A stretch of DNA of 64,000 bases from Hydractinia symbiolongicarpus (lineage: Eukaryota > Cnidaria > Hydrozoa > Anthoathecata > Hydractiniidae): contig NC_079880.1 of the NCBI RefSeq assembly GCF_029227915.1, forward strand, positions 3,846,001 to 3,910,000. Direction: 5' to 3'. A model generated the notes under the pieces. That model had not been told where the DNA came from. It searched no databases and worked only from the letters and a program-made list of their open reading frames with translations. Position 1 is the first letter of the stretch; each line of letters starts with the position of its first letter. A program made the translations under genes and the position numbers. This document shows, in pieces, positions 59,440 to 64,000 of the stretch.

Positions 59440-62400
59440 CGCTGAATAAAAGAAGTTTACTCGCCGGCAAACGAAAACCTGCGATTTCCCGTAAATCCCG
59501 GACTCGGCCCGTATAGTCAAAAGTATACAAAGAAAGTACCCAGGGTGTAAACTCATTTCCCGAACTATTTTTTAAATTATTATTTCACCACTAAAGCCCA
59601 TGAGACTTGTAGTATTTAAAAATATTTTCATTTTTGATGAGACGCTGAATAAAAGAAGTTTAATCGCCGGCAAACGAAAACCCGCGACTTCCCGTAAATC
59701 CCGGCCTCAGCCCGTATAGTCAAAAGCATACAAAGAAAGTACCCAGGGAGTAAACTCATTTCCCGAACGATTTTTTAAATTATTTTTTCACCACTAAAAC
59801 GCATGAGACTTGTACTTTTCAAAAATATTTTCATTTTTGATGAGACGCTGAATAAAAGAAGTTTAATCGCCGGCAAACGAAAATCTGCAATTTCCCGTAA
59901 ATTCCGGACTCGGCCCGTATAGTCAAAAGTATACAAAGAAAGTACCCGGGGTGTAAACTCATTTCCCGAACGAGTTTTTAAATTATTATTTCACCACTAA
60001 AGCCCATGAGACTTGTAGTTTTTAAAAATGTTTTCATTTTTGATGAAACGCTGAATAAAAGAAGTTTAATCGCCGGCAAACGAAAACCCGCAATTTCCCG
60101 TATATCCCGGTCTCAGCCCGTATAGTCTAAAGTATACAAGGAAAGTACCCAGTGAGTAAACTCATTTCCCTAACGATTTTTTAAATTATTTTTTCACCAC
60201 TAAAACGCATGAGACTTGTAGTTTTCAAAAATGTTTTCATTTTTGATGAGACGCTGAATAAAAGAAGTTTAATTGCCGGCAAACGAAAACCTGCGATTTC
60301 CCGTAAATCCCGTACTCGGCCCGTATAGTCAAAAGTATACAAAGAAAGTACCCAGGGAGTAAACTCATTTCCCAAACGATTTTTTAAATTATTATTTCAC
60401 CACTAAAGCCCATGAGACTTGTAATTTTCAAAGATGTTTTCATTTTTGATGAGACGCCTAATGATAGAGGTTTAATCGCCGGCAAACGAAAACCTGCGAT
60501 TTCCCGTAAATCCCGGACTCGGCCCGTATAGTCAAAAGTATACAAAGAAAGTACCCAGGGTGTAAACTCATTTCCCGAACTATTTTTTAAATTATTATTT
60601 CACCACTAAAACGCATAAGACTTGTAGTTTTTAAAAATGTTTTCATTTTTGATGAGACGCTGAATAAAAGAAGTTTACTCGCCGGCAAACGAAAACCTGC
60701 GATTTCCCGTAAATCCCGGACTCGGCCCGTATAGTCAAAAGTATACAAAGAAAGTACCCAGGGTGTAAACTCATTTCCCGAACTATTTTTTAAATTATTA
60801 TTTCACCACTAAAGCCCATGAGACTTGTAGTATTTAAAAATATTTTCATTTTTGATGAGACGCTGAATAAAAGAAGTTTAATCGCCGGCAAACGAAAACC
60901 CGCGACTTCCCGTAAATCCCGGCCTCAGCCCGTATAGTCAAAAGCATACAAAGAAAGTACCCAGGGAGTAAACTCATTTCCCGAACGATTTTTTAAATTA
61001 TTTTTTCACCACTAAAACGCATGAGACTTGTACTTTTCAAAAATATTTTCATTTTTGATGAGACGCTGAATAAAAGAAGTTTAATCGCCGGCAAACGAAA
61101 ATCTGCAATTTCCCGTAAATTCCGGACTCGGCCCGTATAGTCAAAAGTATACAAAGAAAGTACCCGGGGTGTAAACTCATTTCCCGAACGAGTTTTTAAA
61201 TTATTATTTCACCACTAAAGCCCATGAGACTTGTAGTTTTTAAAAATGTTTTCATTTTTGATGAAACGCTGAATAAAAGAAGTTTAATCGCCGGCAAACG
61301 AAAACCCGCAATTTCCCGTATATCCCGGTCTCAGCCCGTATAGTCTAAAGTATACAAGGAAAGTACCCAGTGAGTAAACTCATTTCCCTAACGATTTTTT
61401 AAATTATTTTTTCACCACTAAAACGCATGAGACTTGTAGTTTTCAAAAATGTTTTCATTTTTGATGAGACGCTGAATAAAAGAAGTTTAATTGCCGGCAA
61501 ACGAAAACCTGCGATTTCCCGTAAATCCCGTACTCGGCCCGTATAGTCAAAAGTATACAAAGAAAGTACCCAGGGAGTAAACTCATTTCCCAAACGATTT
61601 TTTAAATTATTATTTCACCACTAAAGCCCATGAGACTTGTAATTTTCAAAGATGTTTTCATTTTTGATGAGACGCCTAATGATAGAGGTTTAATCGCCGG
61701 CAAACGAAAACCTGCGATTTCCCGTAAATCCCGGACTCGGCCCGTATAGTCAAAAGTATACAAAGAAAGTACCCAGGGTGTAAACTCATTTCCCGAACTA
61801 TTTTTTAAATTATTATTTCACCACTAAAGCCCATGAGACTTGTAGTACTTAAAAATATTTTCATTTTTGATGAGACGCTGAATAAAAGAAGTTTAATCGC
61901 CGGCAAACGAAAACCCGCGACTTCCCGTAAATCCCGGCCTCAGCCCGTATAGTCAAAAGTATACAAAGAAAGTACCCAGGGAGTAAACTCATTTCCCGAA
62001 CTATTTTTTAAATTATTTTTTCACCACTAAAACGCATGAGACTTGTACTTTTCAAAAATGTTTTCATTTTTGATGAGACGCTGAATAAAAGAAGTTTACT
62101 CGCCGGCAAACGAAAACCTGCGATTTCCCGTAAATCCCGGACTCGGCCCGTATAGTCAAAAGTATACAAAGAAAGTACCCAGGGTGTAAACTCATTTCCC
62201 GAACTATTTTTTAAATTATTATTTCACCACTAAAGCCCATGAGACTTGTAGTATTTAAAAATATTTTCATTTTTGATGAGACGCTGAATAAAAGAAGTTT
62301 AATCGCCGGCAAACAAAAACCCGCGACTTCCCGTAAATCCCGGCCTCAGCCCGTATAGTCAAAAGTATACAAAGAAAGTACCCAGGGAGTAAACTCATTT

Positions 62401-63730
62401 CCCGAACGATTTTTTAAATTATTTTTTCACCACTAAAACGCATGAGACTTGTACTTTTCAAAAATATTTTCATTTTTGATGAGACGCTGAATAAAAGAAG
62501 TTTAATCGCCGGCAAACGAAAATCTGCAATTTCCCGTAAATTCCGGACTCCGCCCGTATAGTCAAAAGTATACAAAGAAAGTACCCGGGGTGTAAACTCA
62601 TTTCCCGAACGAGTTTTTAAATTATTATTTCACCACTAAAGCCCATGAGACTTGTAGTTTTTAAAAATGTTTTCATTTTTGATGAAACGCTGAATAAAAG
62701 AAGTTTAATCGCCGGCAAACGAAAACCCGCAATTTCCCGTATATCCCGGTCTCGGCCCGTATGGTCTAAAGTATACAAGGAAAGTACCCAGTGAGTAAAC
62801 TCATTTCCCTAACGATTTTTTAAATTATTTTTTCACCACTAAAACGCATGAGACTTGTAGTTTTCAAAAATGTTTTCATTTTTGATGAGACGCTGAATAA
62901 AAGAAGTTTAATTGCCGGCAAACGAAAACCTGCGATTTCCCGTAAATCCCGTACTCGGCCCGTATAGTCAAAAGTATACAAAGAAAGTACCCAGGGAGTA
63001 AACTCATTTCCCAAACGATTTTTTAAATTATTATTTCACCACTAAAGCCCATGAGACTTGTAATTTTCAAAGATGTTTTCATTTTTGATGAGACGCCTAA
63101 TGATAGAGGTTTAATCGCCGGCAAACGAAATCCCGCGTTTTCCCGTAAATCCGGGGCTTGGCCCGTATAGTCGAATGTATACAAAGAAAGTACCCAGGGA
63201 GTAAACTCATTTCCCGAACGATTTTTTAAATTTTTTTTCACCACTAAAACGCATGAGACTTGTAGTTTTCAAAAATGTTTTCATTTTTGATGAGACGCTG
63301 AATAAAAGAAGTTTAATCGCCGGCAAACGAAAACCTGCGATTTCCCGTAAATCCCGGACTCGGCCCGTATAGTCAAAAGTATACAAAGAAAGTACCCAGG
63401 GTGTAAACTCATTTCCCGAACTAATTTTTAAATTATTATTTCACCACTAAAGCCCATGAGACTTGTAGTATTTAAAAATATTTTCATTTTTGATGAGACG
63501 CTGAATAAAAGAAGTTTAATCGCCGTCAAACGAAAACCGCGACTTCCCGTAAATCCCGGCCTCAGCCCGTATAGTCAAAAGTATACAAAGAAAGTACCCA
63601 GGGAGTAAACTCATTTCCCGAACGATTTTTTAAATTATTTTTTCACCACTAAAACGCATGAGACTTGTACTTTTCAAAAATGTTTTCATTTTTGATGAGA
63701 CGCTGAATAAAAGAAGTTTACTCGCCGGCA
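59440..63730. repeat. Higher-order repeat growing from six to seven to eight monomers
   Basis: The marker GAAGTTTACTCGCCGG recurs near 59452, 60670, 62091 and 63713. The successive steps are 1218, 1421 and 1622 bp, which is six, seven and eight monomers. Within the units, CTTGTACTTTTC, AATCTGCAATTTCC, TACAAGGAAAGTACCCAGTG and CCCGTACTCGG recur in the same order. Confidence 0.82.
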
Positions 63731-64000
63731 AACGAAAACCTGCGATTTCCCGTAAATCCCGGACTCGGCCCGTATAGTCAAAAGTATACAAAGAAAGTAC
63801 CCAGGGTGTAAACTCATTTCCCGAACTATTTTTTAAATTATTATTTCACCACTAAAGCCCATGAGACTTGTAGTATTTAAAAATATTTTCATTTTTGATG
63901 AGACGCTGAATAAAAGAAGTTTAATCGCCGGCAAACAAAAACCCGCGACTTCCCGTAAATCCCGGCCTCAGCCCGTATAGTCAAAAGTATACAAAGAAAG

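Larger units (their letters stand above)
45932..64000. repeat. 203-bp satellite array, block E
   Basis: About 18 kb of satellite runs to the end of the window with no gene. The array therefore continues beyond it. The first 3 kb copies the flank of retrotransposon copy 2. The middle (49-58.6 kb) is built on a shortened monomer, and the last 4 kb on a growing six- to eight-monomer unit. Confidence 0.95.

Noticed and set aside
945-63244. Many minus-strand open frames of 61-122 codons in the satellite with a common FTPWVLSLYTFDYTG core
   Set aside because: They are the same monomer read in one frame. 203 bp is not a multiple of three, the ones I checked begin at GTG or TTG and not ATG, they end at each monomer boundary, and the sequence varies as non-coding satellite does.
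1-64000. CRISPR-like regular repeats
   Set aside because: The whole 203-bp unit is repeated with no unique spacers, in a eukaryotic setting, and no cas genes are present.
1-64000. CENP-B box in the satellite monomer
   Set aside because: TTCGTTTGCCGGCGA and CGTTCGGGAAATG resemble parts of it, but neither matches the required positions of the CENP-B consensus.

Overview
The window is eukaryotic nuclear DNA, most likely from an invertebrate animal. Roughly four fifths of it is one tandem satellite with a monomer of about 203 bp. Embedded in the satellite are a 7.4 kb fragment of a Polinton/Maverick-type virus-like DNA transposon and three near-identical copies of a 5'-truncated non-LTR retrotransposon (Jockey superfamily, CR1/L2-like reverse transcriptase). 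I see no bacterial genes, rRNA, tRNA or CRISPR array. The pairing of a protein-primed family B DNA polymerase with a retroviral-type integrase is diagnostic for Polintons. A cnidarian or other aquatic invertebrate host would fit, but the sequence does not prove it.

Layout: 1-6747 satellite; 6748-14178 Polinton fragment; 14179-28600 satellite; 28601-30202 retrotransposon copy 1; 30203-32207 satellite; 32208-33808 copy 2; 33809-44327 satellite; 44328-45931 copy 3; 45932-64000 satellite. The satellite has diverged monomer subtypes arranged in higher-order repeats of 3, 4, 5, 6, 7, 8, 9 and 10 monomers. The retrotransposon inserted once. It was then copied together with its satellite flanks, because all three copies share the same junctions and the same missing target bases.

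Polinton genes: a polymerase pseudogene (minus strand, two in-frame TAA codons), a SAP plus proline-rich plus RING protein (minus), a small SAP-like protein (minus), an integrase pseudogene (plus, one in-frame TAA), a two-membrane-segment protein (minus) and the cut-off C-terminus of its paralogue (minus). Polymerase and integrase would replicate and insert the element. The capsid, packaging ATPase and maturation protease genes expected of a full Polinton are absent, as are recognisable terminal inverted repeats, so this is a dead fragment.

The most notable points are as follows. The RING domain has exactly the zinc-ligand spacing and C-terminal tail of the MDM2 type. The polymerase and RING genes share one 5' cassette: promoter, leader, start, SAP domain and proline-rich stretch. 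Promoters carry a conserved TATA plus CTTAAAG arrangement. Hairpins lie 11-24 nt after three gene ends. A perfect palindrome, TGGGTACCCA, occurs three times between genes.
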